Shown here: positions 21,011 through 32,872 of the stretch, piece by piece
Numbering within the stretch: the first letter of the stretch is position 1
Layout of the letters: every line of letters begins with the position of its first letter
Source of the DNA: Platerodrilus igneus
Lineage: Eukaryota > Arthropoda > Insecta > Coleoptera > Lycidae
Direction: 5' to 3'
Length of the DNA stretch: 64,000 bases
Assembly (NCBI GenBank): GCA_036346225.1
Contig: JARFIW010001111.1
Span: 1,116,001 to 1,180,000 of the forward strand
Made by a program: the position numbers and the translations under genes
Notes under the pieces: model-generated
Databases searched by the model: none
Seen by the model: the letters and a program-made list of their open reading frames with translations, nothing else
What the model was told of the DNA's origin: nothing

Positions 21011-21975
21011 CAGCTAGGTGCCCTGAACTATCGGCAACTTCATTGCACTTGCTCCTTTCAAGTGCAATAAACCGGCCTAAACACTATTCAAGAACAATCT
21101 CAACCCGTCGACCCAACCCCCAGATCGACCCCTTTAATTCGCAAAGAAAGTTCCCTTAAGCCAATAATGGCTATCTTTCTATAAAATTAAATTAGAACAA
21201 TAAATTTATAGTTATTTAATTTGCATACAAATTTTATCCTTAATTAAGAATACCCCTATTCTCAATAAATTTATAAAATGTGGTTTAAGCTTAAATCACA
21301 TTTTATAAATTAAAATCTATATCAAATTCTTTAAAATTTTAAGTATACAAATCAATTAAATTTATAAAAATACAAATGAAGAGAAATTTCAATAAACTCT
21401 AAAACCAATATCTCATTTTTGAATTTCTTAAATCAATAATTTTTAAAATTTTAATAATTAAAATTCATAAAAAATTTTAATTTTAACATAAAAGGAAAAT
21501 CTCATTATTTAATGTTCAAAAATGAATAATTTATAAAATAAATTAAACTTTCATTCATTTAATCATTAAATTCCATTAATTGCTTAAATTTATAACAATA
21601 CTTTAATCGACTATATTAAAAAGTTAAAAGCCCATTAAATTTTATTGTATAATAATTTATTTGTATGCATAGCTCTTAAATTTATAACAAATATATTTAA
21701 TACTAATGAATAATTTGTTCCCGAAATTTGTACACATTTGTTATCCCTTATTAATAAGGGTTTTATATTAAAAGTTATAAAAACAGGACCTTTTATTTTT
21801 TTTTATAATAAATAATGCCTTTTATATAAATGTTTAATGAATAAAGAATAATCAGTTTAATGCTTAATTCCTGATTACTATTTATGTTTTTAGATTAATT
21901 ATTATTAATTTAATTATTAATAATTAATATTTTATATAAATTAATAATTGATTATATATATATATATATATAATG
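21011..21975. pseudogene. NUMT: mitochondrial control region, first part
   Basis: Very AT-rich sequence downstream of the 5' end of 12S, as in insect mtDNA. It includes a more GC-rich block (21010-21185), a 44-bp palindrome and a terminal (TA)n at 21953-21972. After 21975 the sequence loses mitochondrial character. The assignment is by position and composition, because control regions are not conserved. Confidence 0.65.
21268..21311. repeat. 44-bp palindrome in control-region NUMT
   Basis: Centred on AAGCTT (21287-21292). The two 22-base halves pair with a single G-T mismatch, which would form a strong cruciform or stem-loop, a common control-region structure. Confidence 0.9.
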
Positions 21976-22930
21976 CTATGATAATAGGGTAGTTTAAGGG
22001 TAGATTAAGTCATAGAGGTCGTAGGATAGATATAAATAACTTTAACTTTAAGAAAATCAAATAATTCCAGCAATTATAAGAGTAAATCGACTATTCTACA
22101 AAAAATCAATTGCGAGGACTGTATATAAAAGATATGTGATTAAATGCACGAGAAAGAAGTTCTTTTAGTAATAATCCTATATCATTTGATTAGAATAGTA
22201 ATGTGTGCGTCGTATAATCATGTTTAAGTATAGTTTACAAGTAAAGATAAAATTTTACAAGCAACTAATTGCATCAAAATTAATTACCGGGAAACATAGA
22301 TAAATTGGCACTCAAAGTATTTAATAATTGCGTCGAAAATATCAACGTAATTATCATGCAAACGTATCTTAATACGCCATTATTAGAAAAACGTTACGTG
22401 ATTAGAAAGAACACATTTGTTCAGAAAACCAACATTCTGTTACAAACAAATAAACATCAAGCGGTTCAATTATACGATAAATCGTGGACTTTCAATTGAC
22501 AAACATTGAATACGTGACTTGATAAAAGCCAAAAATTGGAAATCCTATTATAATACTGTAATATACTAAACGCTTATGTGATTGATGGAGCATTTCGTCG
22601 AAGAATTAAACTAGGGAATTTTTGAAAATTCCGAGTTCTGCCAGATAAGGCAAAGTACATGCCTTGATTATAAACACGCCAATGAAAACTATTGGTGGGA
22701 AGGGCTTATAAATACAATAGAAAATGAATAACATTTAGTACATATTCAACCAAGCACCAACTATGCTCGAATGCCGTAAAAACTTACGTAATTAATTACT
22801 GAAATAAAATTCAAAATAAATGAAATTAGAAAGTGCAAAAATTTGTGCGACGAAAAATAAGCCGATCTACAAATAGACGTAAGTTAAACAATTAATTAAA
22901 TTTATTTCTAATATTTAACAAAACAGGGCA
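21976..22930. other. AT-rich region without recognisable genes
   Basis: Non-mitochondrial, non-coding sequence between the control-region fragment and a short tandem repeat. Only a 64-residue spurious ORF (22305-22499). It may be part of an element inserted into the mitochondrial fragment. Confidence 0.5.
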
Positions 22931-23060
22931 GCTTATATTGGGACGGCTTTATGGAGGCGATTCCTTTATTGGAACCGTTTTTGTTGTGTCTTCTTATATT
23001 AGGACGGCTTTTTGGAGGCGATTCTTTTATAGGGACGGCATTTTGTTGATGCCATTTTGT
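22931..23060. repeat. About 61-bp tandem duplication
   Basis: Units begin near 22931 and near 22992 with CTTATATTGGGACGGCTTTA / CTTATATTAGGACGGCTTTT, followed in both by GGAGGCGATTC. A third partial unit (GGGACGGCATTTTGTTGATG) follows. Two full degenerate units plus a fragment. Confidence 0.75.
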
Positions 23061-23620
23061 GGAGACAATTTTGTTGATACGACTCAAGGTGTTTGTCGAG
23101 ATCTAAGCCTTAACGCAAATCTGAAAATACCAGAAATCAAAAGTGGATAATTTTGGCCAATAAGTAAAGCGGACACAACAAGGGATGCAGACCACAGACT
23201 ATGAGGGAACTCAAGTAACCATTCCAGGTTATCGATTTTTAAACATTTTATTATTGAAAGACTGTTTCAAATTTAATATTTGCTATACATTGTGTATTTG
23301 TAAGAGTAATAAAAAGGTCATTTGAAAAATAAGAAAACATGGAAAAGCATCTTGGAACGTTCGAAGGTACTTGAGAGTAATTAAAAGATATTTTTGCTGG
23401 CTTTCAAGAAAGCATAAATTTGGTAAATGTAAATATTTTATCCAAAGGAAAATTTTGAGTTTACACAGCATTGTACATATTATCAATTATTATATTGTGT
23501 GTTTTAAACTGCTTTATGTGAATCCATTTAAAGGTTAAAACAAGATTTATTCAGTGAGCTAGTCGGGGTAAAAACCTAAAATAAATATTACATATCAATT
23601 AATAAATATATAAATATTTT

Positions 23621-23953
23621 AGATAGTTAATTACACAAGGTAAGTTGATAAATACTATAGTATTACAGTGAATAAGATGAAATAATAACTTAGACTTTTA
23701 TGCAAAGCCTAAATGATCATTTCAAATCGAGCTAGTAATTGAAAGATGGAAAATATAAGGTCTTGGACAGGACTTGAACCTGTATCCTGGTTTTGCCGGA
23801 ATCATGCGTTTACCAATTACGCCACCGAGACCGATGACACAATTGGGAAATTTACAAATTTAAATTGTGTACATAGAAGTCTAAGTTATTATTTCATCTT
23901 ATTCACTGTAATACTATAGTATTTATCAACTTACCTTGTGTAATTAACTATCT
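23621..23953. mobile_element. Foldback element with perfect 77-bp inverted arms around a tRNA-like sequence
   Basis: Left arm 23621-23697 and right arm 23877-23953 are exact reverse complements, 77 of 77 bases. The 179-base centre holds a 74-base tRNA-like sequence on the minus strand (23759-23832). There is no coding capacity. The right side is followed at once by a TA microsatellite. It could be a MITE/foldback element that carries a tRNA-derived segment, or a palindromic duplication around a tRNA-like gene. Perfect arms imply recent origin or gene conversion. Confidence 0.85.
23759..23832 (-). tRNA. tRNA-like sequence with intact Pol III A and B boxes
   Basis: On the minus strand it folds as a tRNA: 7-bp acceptor GTCTCGG/CCAAGAC with one mismatch, D arm GCG/CGC, anticodon stem TGATT/AACCA with one mismatch, T arm ACAGG/CCTGT around TTCAAGT. 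The A box TGGCGTAATTGG and the B box GGTTCAAGTCC match the Pol III consensus. The putative anticodon loop CCGGCAA lacks the usual U33, so the identity (GGC, Ala by position) is doubtful. It is more likely a tRNA-derived or pseudo-tRNA sequence than a working gene. Confidence 0.6.

Positions 23954-23958
<5 letters not shown>

Positions 23959-23984
<26 letters not shown>
23959..23984. repeat. (TA)13 microsatellite
   Basis: Pure TA array between the foldback element and the second Penelope-like family; junction target for the latter. Confidence 0.95.
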
Positions 23985-25075
23985 CGAATACAAATCGGGC
24001 CAATAGTTGTATAGCCATTAACAAAACAATAGCTTTATTACTTCACCGGGGGGGAAACATCCACTAACCGGCCGGTTTCAGCTTCCTTAAGCATCTTCAG
24101 AGTAAATTAGTTTCCAACCCTATGAAGTAATCGACGCTATTATACTGATATAATTTCGAAGCAATCTCTGTACTATAGCAAAAGTAAATAATACCGCCAT
24201 CTGGTGGTAAAACACCAACACCACTAAGCGTGGAAGTACAAAAATTGAATCGAAACCACATCGTCTTTTTATAGATGGCTATACAATTATGTCTGGCTTT
24301 TGCGATTTGCGGAATGTTACAGCAAAATTTATTTGCAAACGTAGCAAACCTTCTCGTGGCGCCACCCGGTTCTTGCCCTAAAGGCAATTCATAATAATAA
24401 AAGACAAGTTATTTGCTGTCCGCAATAAGAAATTGTGTAGAATAATATATAAAATAAGTTGTATCTGTAAACCAACTCTTATAAAAATAATAAGAGCTTA
24501 TTGACGAATACAAATCGGGCTAATAGTTGTATAGCCATTAACAAAACAATAGCTTTATTACTTCACAGGAGAGGAAAATTCCACTAACCGGCTCACGAGA
24601 AGGTTTGTTACGTTTGCAAATAAGTTTTGCTGTAACATTCCGCAAATCTCAAAGGCCAGACATACTTGTATACCCATCTATAGAGAGACGATGTAGTTTC
24701 GATTCAATTTTTGTACTTCCACGCTTAGTAGTGTTGGTGTTTTACCACCTGATGGCAGTATTATTTACTTTTGCCATAGTACAGAGATTGCTTCGAAATT
24801 ATATCAGTACGATGGCGTCAATTACTTCATAGGGTTGAAAACTAATTCACTCTGAAGATGCTTAAGAAAGCTAAAACCGGCCGGTTAGTGGATGTGTCGT
24901 TCGTTGTGAAGTAATAAAGCTATTGTTTTGTTAATGGCTATACAACTATTAGCCCGATTTGTATTCGCCAATAAGCCCTTATTATTTTCATAAGAGTTTG
25001 TTTACAGATACATCTTATTTTATATATTGTTCTACACAATTTTTTATTGCGGACAGCAAATAACTTGTCTTTTAT
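23984..25075. mobile_element. Second Penelope-like family: tandem plus inverted pseudo-LTR copies
   Basis: A unit containing CGAATACAAATCGGGC, AGTTGTATAGCCATTAAC, CAATAGCTTTATTACTTCAC and CCACTAACCGG appears from 23985 (minus-oriented), again head-to-tail from about 24390, then inverted from about 24592 to 25075. The inverted part (24592-24890) is the reverse complement of about 24063-24360. Tandem and inverted partial copies beside a microsatellite are characteristic of Penelope-like insertions. No reverse transcriptase is present; assignment rests on structure and on a hammerhead motif. Both outer ends meet (TA)n. Confidence 0.65.
24063..24103 (-). ncRNA. Hammerhead ribozyme motif, second Penelope-like family
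   Basis: Minus strand: stem I ACU, core CUGAAGA (fits CUGANGA), stem II GCUU/AAGC, core GAAA, self-complementary stem III CCGGCCGG, cleavage position U-U, then AGU closing stem I. All invariant bases are present. The inverted copy at 24848-24889 has the GAAA changed to AAAA and the copy near 27490-27535 lacks the first core, so only this one looks active. Confidence 0.7.

Positions 25076-25122
<47 letters not shown>
25075..25122. repeat. (TA)n microsatellite, left flank of the lone LTR
   Basis: TA array with one interruption, lying between the end of the Penelope-like unit and the lone 2.1-kb LTR. The same array resumes at the other side of the LTR (27260). Confidence 0.95.
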
Positions 25123-25124
<2 letters not shown>

Positions 25125-27257
25125 CTGTGAAATGTACAAAACGCCTCGCCAGTTACCTGGAATAAAATCACAAAAATTTTATTTTAAACTCGAGCCTCAC
25201 TTTTGGGCCGCCATGTTTGCTGTGATTCACTTCGGATATTCGCCTCTTTACTCTTTCCGCCTCGGCTGCTCACCTAGTTAAAACTTTCATCCTCATTCAT
25301 AAAAAAAAACAAATACATTCCTACCACAAACATCAACGTTAACTCTATTTACATCAATATTCATAATACATTAAAATTTCAAAATTAAATTTCAGCATAA
25401 ATTTCAGTATAATAAAATTTCAAGATTAAATTTGTTATCCTTTTAATTTGCATCCAGAATTAAAGTCCTTGTAGGATGCCTACTAATTAATTTAACAATA
25501 TTTGCAGACCTGAGTCTGAGTACAAAGGGAGCATCTCCCACCGTTAATTAACCAGGTTCGTCTAATTGAGCTCAAAGGCAAACCCAAATTTTCATCATAA
25601 TCAAGAACATAAATACTAAATACTCCTTTCTACTTAAACAAGAAAATTTCACCTTAAAACTAAAATTTTGTTGTTTGTACAAATTCACTACTGTCCATTT
25701 TAAGTAAACAAATTATAAAGTTATTCAACACACACCAAAACATCAAAAATCGAACAACAAAGCATAAGTTACCTGAAGGTTAATGCACTCGTGGTTCCAA
25801 TGTACATCGTCCTTTGTTAATCACACCATTCCAACTGGGTTATGTTTACGGCTTCTGCTTCTAAACGCTTTTAAAATTTTCTACACCACCATTCATCTAA
25901 AATTGTTTCAGGGCTTCTCAGGACTCATCTAAGTATATCAACATCTTGTTTTGTGGATCCAATCACGATTACGAATACCATTTATTTATTAACACCCCCG
26001 AAAAATAGTAAAGAAATTCATACTTCTTTCACGCTATTCGCCAAAACTGCCTACTTTTGTTTATTCATTTATCGTTACAAATTTGAATAATTGGTACAGT
26101 GATACTCGCAAATATAACTAGACTTTATTACCTTGCATCTTCTTTTCTAAATGCACTAAATAACTTTCATCGTAGCACGTAAAGAGCAAACTGTTTTAAA
26201 GTATTCAATATTCACCAAAATATACGAGCAAACTGTTTAAATTATTCAATCAAAATCGAAAATTAAGAGAGAGAAACTCATATTAACACGGGTATATATA
26301 ATAGCCCGCCCGTGCGTCGGTTTTGTCCCGCAAACGGACAATTTCTAGAATTTCGCATACTATGTTCCCATCTCGACCGCCCGGCACGCGGTTCTACAAA
26401 ATTTGCACACGCGCCAGTTGAAAATCTCAGAAATTTTCCACACGGCACGCAAAGTCTGAGAACAAATTAATTTTGTATAGAAATGTAATTTTTACACCTC
26501 TCATGTTTGCCTCTTATTTTCAACCAATCGCAACCCAGTGACGTTGCTCAAATCACGCCTTTTACTATATGTGTCTCTGTCTTGCGCATATTATCCGTCT
26601 CTATCTACCCTGTTCTGAGTGGTACTAATCGATATTCTTTAGTATCGGTTATTTTCAATCCACGTGGGCTGTGAAATAACCCACCTTATTAGCATTTCTC
26701 GTGAATATTAAGCGACGGTTTCTCCAACATTCTCTGTAACCATTTGTTATCTGCAAAATTTACGCAGAACGAGACTTTTAAAAATACGCAGGTGTTCAAT
26801 CGTCCTACTTCTAACTAACACTTCTACGATTTGAATATTATTGGGTTTTTACAAGCTTTTATGCATATTATATGTTACTAATGGTTCAATTAACTCCAAT
26901 TAAAATAATACCCTTTAATTTTTAGTGAATCCTAATTAAATATTCAATTATTATTTGTACATTTTGTTTAATACTCGTTACTTAAACTTGAATTAATTAA
27001 TATAAATTTTGCACGTAATTTCCATTTGTTTCTTTACTTGGAATAATTAAATTACACGTTGAGCATTTTAATTCTGCTTCTTTTTATAGAAAGCGTCTTG
27101 TAAATAATTTAAATCCCTTATTTATAATAAAACGAATGAATTTTTATGCTCCACGGTTTTTTTTAATAACGCGTATTATCTAATAAAATTCCTTATACAC
27201 GGTGATTAAAATTATTTGATGTAATTAATTAATTTTCTACCCTGGTCTAAATATGAG

Positions 27258-27259
<2 letters not shown>
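25123..27259 (-). repeat. Lone 2.1-kb LTR (copy A)
   Basis: Runs from TGCTGTGA (25123) to ATGAGTA (27253-27259) and matches, with clear divergence, the two LTRs of the element at 29148-36434 along the whole length (shared blocks include CCACAAACATCAACG, CGTGGATCCA and TTTTCTACCCTGGTCTAAAT). No internal coding region is present, although the left 80 bases include a leader-like segment (25157-25215) that matches the internal leader at 34266-34330. (TA)n lies on both sides. It is best read as a solo or collapsed LTR. It contains no supported gene. Confidence 0.75.
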
Positions 27260-27296
<37 letters not shown>

Positions 27297-27306
<10 letters not shown>

Positions 27307-27540
27307 ATAAAAGACAAGTTATTTGCTGTCCGCAATAAAAAATTGTGTAGAACAATATATAAAATAAGATGTATCTGTAAACAAACTTTTATGAAAATAA
27401 TAAGGGCTTATTGGCGAATACAAATCGGGCTAATAGTTGTATAGCCATTAACAAAACAATAGCTTTATTACTTTACAAGGAAGGAAACATCTACTAACCG
27501 GCCGGTTTTAGCTTTCTTAAGCATGAGTGAATTAGTTTAC
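27297..27540 (-). mobile_element. Truncated copy of second Penelope-like family
   Basis: Starts next to (TA)n with the same ATAATAAAAGACAAGTTATT sequence as 24390, continues through ACAAATCGGGC and CCATTAACAAAAC to CCGGCCGG, then ends near 27540. The hammerhead is disrupted. It sits directly outside the lone LTR, so that LTR may have inserted into a microsatellite generated by or targeted by this element. Confidence 0.7.
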
Positions 27541-29137
27541 CAATGACTCAATCTTTGATTTTTAATATATAATTTTAATTAAGCCGGCTTGCTCAGTTTT
27601 TGAATTACGCACGGAGTTTGTGACAATACGACAAACAAAGCCTTTAAACCTACCATCTATCTCTCCTTTCTGTTCTAATCTTTAATCCAAAACACTCTGA
27701 AGCACAAATTATTATAATGTTCTCAAAAATATTTGCAACGTATGAAAAGCTTAAAATTGTTTAACTGGAATTTTCTTCTAATAATTGAATCAATAAATTT
27801 AATAATTATTATAACCAAAGATGATCAAAAAGTCAACAAAATCACTAGTATTATTAATTATTAATTAAAGCCTGATGAATGTTCATTTAACCTCATTTAT
27901 TTACGTAATTTACAACGTATACCCAAAACTAAATCTTGCCGACCCCTCACATAAATTATCATGAAAGCAATTTTTAAAGTATTTAAATTTGTAATATTTA
28001 ATTAAATGTTAAATCTTAAGTTATTTCAGTTTAGCAAAGTGGTATGAAATATCCACAAATAAAATAATCAAATAATAATAAACATTCAAATTGGCTAACC
28101 TGTTGTTTTTCCACTTAAATCAGTCTCTGGTCCAACCGTTGTGTGCATCCCTCATCTAGTGCTTTAAATATACTAGCGTACTGCATTAAAGTCCTTCACC
28201 ATAAATCATCTCTTTTGTTCCATTAATAATAATTGCTTCAGCAATTTGTTAAACTTTTTACCATATTTATAGAGACTGGACTCCAGTAATTATTTATATT
28301 TGTCTCCCGTAATTGTTTGGAGCTGTCTCCCGTGATTCTTTAGGAATTCTTTAGGGTCGTTTTTCTATCTAAGGGTAAAACGACAAACCATTAATTTTCC
28401 ATATTCAACGGAATTATTTCACACTTTACAATAACTTACTTAATGTGTATATTTTTGGTCTTCAGAGTTGTGAACTATACTTTGCTTTATGGTCAACTGA
28501 TTTGTTTACAAATCCGGTTATATTTAAATGCATCGTCTATCTATTGACAAGCGCAAAGTACGCTGTTTGTATAAACTAGGTTTTCGGATATTCCATGGTG
28601 TTATGGTTGTATATTAACATCAAGGCGTTCCTCTTGTCACGTACGATTTCAAGTTAATAGCATTGATTCGCTTGGATTTTCATACTTTTAGATACGTAAA
28701 CCGTTGTTTGTTTAACTAAATTTGGTGAACTTTGATTTTTAATAAACATGCTTTGTTTGTTTCTAATAAATTAGGTGTCGATTTTAATTCTTAGTTACGT
28801 AGACGAAATACAATGTATGGATTAAATCATCGCCATTTTATATCCTACGCATTATTAAACCTGCTTGTATTAATTAGGATTCTTGATGCGTTATCCACGC
28901 GTGTCACGTTTCAGCTTGCATTTATGTTATTTAACGACTTGCGGATTTGTTTTATTCAAATAAATCTTCAAAATATTTTTCATTAACTGAATTAATTACG
29001 ATTATTATTTATATATAGGGCGTTGTCATTTACTTTCCAGTCTAATCATCGTATTTCTTGTTTTCTTCAGAAAACTGTGTGTTTTTCTGAGCCCTTATGT
29101 ATTTTATGTACCCCTAAATGACCCCTATTAACACAGT
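27541..29137. other. AT-rich region without recognisable genes
   Basis: No ORF or repeat that I can assign. It ends at the TATATATAT flank of the LTR element. Confidence 0.5.
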
Positions 29138-29147
29138 ATATATATAT

Positions 29148-31287
29148 TGCTGTGATTCCACCAAAATCCGGGTACTCCGCTTTTCGAATCGAGCCCCTAC
29201 GAATTGGATGTCAAGAATGCTGTGAATCCTACCAAAAAGCTATTCATTACCTTAACTGTGTTGGTCCATTGACTTTCTTCTGTTAATCGCCTCGGCTGCT
29301 CCTCTAGATAGCTTTCATCCTCATACATAAAAAACAAACACATTCCTACCACAAACATCAACGTCAACTCTATTTACATCAATATTCATAATACATTAAA
29401 ATTTCAAAATTAATATTCAGCATAAATTTTAATATCGGAAAATTTCAAAATTAAATTTATTATCATTTTAATGTGCATCCAGAATTAAAGTCCTTGTAGG
29501 ATGCCTACTAATTACTATAACAATATATGCAGAGTACAAAGGAGCATCTACCACCCTTTATGTTAATTAACCAGGTTCGTCTAATTGAGCTCAAAGACAT
29601 ACCCTAAATTTTCATCATAATCCAGAACATCAATACTAAATACCCCTTTCTACTTAAACAAGCAAATTTCACCTTAAAATTAAAATATTATTGTTAGTAC
29701 CACTTCACTACTGTCCATTTTGAGTAAATCAATTATAAAGTTATTCAACACACACAAAATCTCAAAGTTCAAACAAAATAGTATAATTTACCTGAAGGTT
29801 ACTTGCACTCGTAGCTTCAATGTACATCGTCCCTTTTGTTAATCACACCATTCCAACTGGGTTATATTTACGGCTTCTGATTCTCAACGCTTTAAAATTT
29901 TCTCGATCACCATTTATTTAAAGTTGTTTCAGGGCTTTTCCAGAACTAATCTGTGTATATCTGACCCTTGTTTCGTGGATCCAGACACGTTTTTGAACCA
30001 TTTAATTATTAACACCCCCGAAAAATAGCAAAGAAATTCATGCGTCTTTCACCAATATACGCCAAAACTGCCTACTTTTGTGTATACATTTGTCTTTGTA
30101 AATTTTGCTAATTGGTACAGTGATACTAAATTTTATTACCTTGTATCTAAGTGCACTGAAGTACATTCATGTTAGCACGTAAATAACAAACTATTTTGAA
30201 TCACTAAAATATACGAGCAAACTTTAAATTATTTTATCAAACTAAAATGCACTGTTTAACATCTTGAATCAAGTCGCGGATGTAAGAGAGCTTGTTTATA
30301 TTCACCTCCGTATATATAGCTGCTAGCCTGTCTGTCGGTCTGTTCCCCAAAACGGGTAATTCTAAAGAATTTCGCATGCTAGGTTCCCAGTCCGTAGCCT
30401 GTGCGTCGGTTTTTACGAATTTTGTACTCGCCAGTTGAAAATCTCAGAAATTCTCACACGGCACGCAAACATGTCCGAGAAAAACTAATTAATTTTGTAC
30501 AGAAATCGTTGTTTCTACCTCTGATATTTGCATCCTATTTTCAACCAATTGTGACCCTCGTGACGTTGCTTAAATCACGCCTTTTACTATATGTGTCTTT
30601 GCTTGACGCATTTTCTCTTTCCTTTTCTAACCTGTTCGTATTGGTGCAAATTGATATTCTTTATTATCGATTATTTTCAGTCCATGTGGACTATCTGGGT
30701 TAAATAACCCCGTATCGCACCTTCCCGTGAATATTAAGCCCCGGTTTCTCCAAGATTCTCTGAAACCATTTGTTATCTACACAATTTTCGCCGTACGTGA
30801 TATTTAAACTACGCAGGTGTTCAAAATAATATTAATTCTCAGAGCTTTATTTTCTGGTATTATAATCTTGGATTTTCACAGACTTTTATGCTTATTATTA
30901 ATAATGGTTTAATTAACTCCAATTAAAATTGACTTCTATCCTTTCATTTTTAGCGAATACAAGTTAAATATTAATTATTATGTGTACACTTTGTTTTACT
31001 ACCGGTTACTTAAAATAGGGTTAATTAATATAAATTTTGCACGTAATTTCCATTTGTTTCTTTCCTCGGAATAATTACATTACCCGTAGAGCTTGTTAAT
31101 ACTGTTTCTTTCGATATAAAGCGTCTTGTACATGCTTTTAAATCTCTTATTTTTACTGAAACGAATGATTTTTTATTCTCCACGGTGTTTTAATAAAGCG
31201 TATTTTTTTAATAAAATTCCCTATACACGGTGCTTAAAATTATTTGCTATAATTAATTAATTTTCTACCCTGGTCTAAATATGAGTA
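29148..31287 (-). repeat. 3' LTR (copy B) of the long-LTR element
   Basis: About 2.14 kb. From about 29330 to the end it is almost identical to 34490-36434. The first about 150 bases differ from the other LTR and contain two TGCTGTGA repeats (29148 and 29217). A 100-codon ORF with a GTG start (30401-30703) is duplicated in the other LTR and antisense to the element; I do not consider it a gene. Confidence 0.85.
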
Positions 31288-32048
31288 TTTTCCCCCTATT
31301 TGAATACAAATAATCCCACTTATTTAAATGCAAATATAAAACATTTAGACTGCAAACAAAATTTTACAAAAAAATTGCCTATCTCTCTCTACCCTTATCT
31401 ATCTATCTTACCTACCTTATCTCCAATCCAAAAAAAAAATATTTACACCTATCCTATATCCCTATCCTATTCCTAACTCTCACCTAATTCTCTAAACTGA
31501 AATTATCCCTAACTTCATCCTACTTATCCATCTAATCCTATATACATCCTATATACCTATCCTATTTCTAACTTTTAACTAATCTTCACTATATTTTACT
31601 TCCCCCTACCTAATCCTATATACCTATCCTACTCTTACTCTATTCCTAACTCTCCACTAATCTTATATGAAATATCTATAGTTAACCTATCTTATTTTCT
31701 TTCTACATTTAATCTTTGTTCTCATCCTAAACCTATTTCTAATTATCTCCCATATTTATCCTATACTTAGCTTTATTTTCTATACACACCTACTTCTACT
31801 CTTCTATATACACCTATTCTATCCCTATCCTATTTAAATCTAACTCTCTTCTTGACCCTCCAAGTCTTTCTTCTCACCATCCTAATACTCTTCATCCCTA
31901 TTTCTCCCCCTTTTATATCTACACTTATCATCCCTATTATCTCACATACAATAAACTTATCATCCCTATTATCCTGACTCTTAAATATTGCTTCTTCTTC
32001 AGTCTCTACACATGTCTGTTTCTTATTTATTATTATTTTCTTTTCTCT
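31288..32048 (-). other. Purine-rich untranslated tract before the polypurine tract
   Basis: On the plus strand this is almost pure pyrimidine plus A (repeats of CTATCCTAT, CTATCTATC, TTCCTAACT), hence strongly purine-rich in the element RNA. No ORF on either strand. It occupies the place of the missing 3' pol and ends at the polypurine tract, so it may have replaced deleted coding sequence. Confidence 0.7.
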
Positions 32049-32872
32049 CTACAAACCAAACGATACTACTTTACAATTATCGATTTTTCCCTCTATGGAA
32101 AATCCTATGTACCTTCTAGAATTCTTATGTAATGGAATCCGCCAGAATGAATTCCTTAAATCTACTTTATTAAAAACAAACTTGCCACTTAACCTCCTCA
32201 AAAATAATTCGGCCTTCACCTGCTCCCGATATGCTGCTGTTGCTTCTACCCCCACTAATTCTGCATGTTTTTGTAATAAAGCTTGAACCTCTACTCTCCT
32301 ATCCTCTGGACATCTTATCGTGTTGATCTGTTTAACTTCATCATCCTCTACCTCTACTACATTAATACTAAACCCCGTGTCATCCTCTGTGACTTCATAA
32401 CTGCCCTTCCATGGCACTACCCTATCATTAATCCTTATTACCTTCCGTTCCATATCTATCAAAACCCCTAACTTCATCATACAGTCAACACCTAAAATGC
32501 TCTGAAACTTCAGTCCAGGCACAATTACAAACTCCTGTTCACAGCTTAAACCTCCTATATCTATCCTAAGCACCACAACACTATTCACTACAGCAAACTT
32601 CTTTTTATTTGGAGCTACTAAATGGCTACGCTTTATAGGCATAATTCTATCACAAACCTTATCCCTAATTTTGCTAACGAATTCCTCCGATATTAAACTC
32701 GCCTCTGCCCCTGTATCAAGTAATATTTCTACATTATTCTCAAAAATTTCTAAATTAATAATTGGCAAACATAATTTTTCCTTAGTTTCTGGCTCTACTT
32801 CCTCCTCAATTTTGAAAAATTCACGTGGATGTTCATATACATTCACACTGAAATCTAGTGGTCTGTCGCGTT
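32049..32872 (-). CDS. pol: Protease and truncated reverse transcriptase of the long-LTR element
   Basis: The pol frame enters at about 32872 in the -1 frame relative to gag, at GATTTTTAG. The first part is an aspartic protease with LLDTGAEASLI (near 32700-32730) and SILGVDCMMKLG. It then runs into a Ty3/gypsy reverse transcriptase in which the fingers are largely deleted: the frame jumps from EQVKAEL straight to KVDLRNSFWRIPLH near 32130 and ends at a stop right after VVSFGL, before the YxDD active site. The protein is open but cannot be a working polymerase. The protease may still process Gag. Confidence 0.8.

Noticed and set aside
20840..21190. GC-richer block in the control-region copy as an inserted gene
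   Set aside because: No ORF and no repeat ends; adjoins 12S and fits the start of the control region.
24097..24387. 96-codon minus-strand ORF and its plus-strand inverted counterpart at 24605-24832
   Set aside because: Lies in non-coding Penelope-type repeat; no motif; open on both inverted copies by chance.
25027..25281. ORFs with long Tyr-Ile runs near TA arrays (also 24938-25171, 27253-27444)
   Set aside because: Translation of the microsatellite.
30401..30703. 100-codon ORF repeated identically in both long LTRs (also 35548-35850)
   Set aside because: GTG start, antisense to the element, no recognisable domain; repeated only because the LTRs are repeated.
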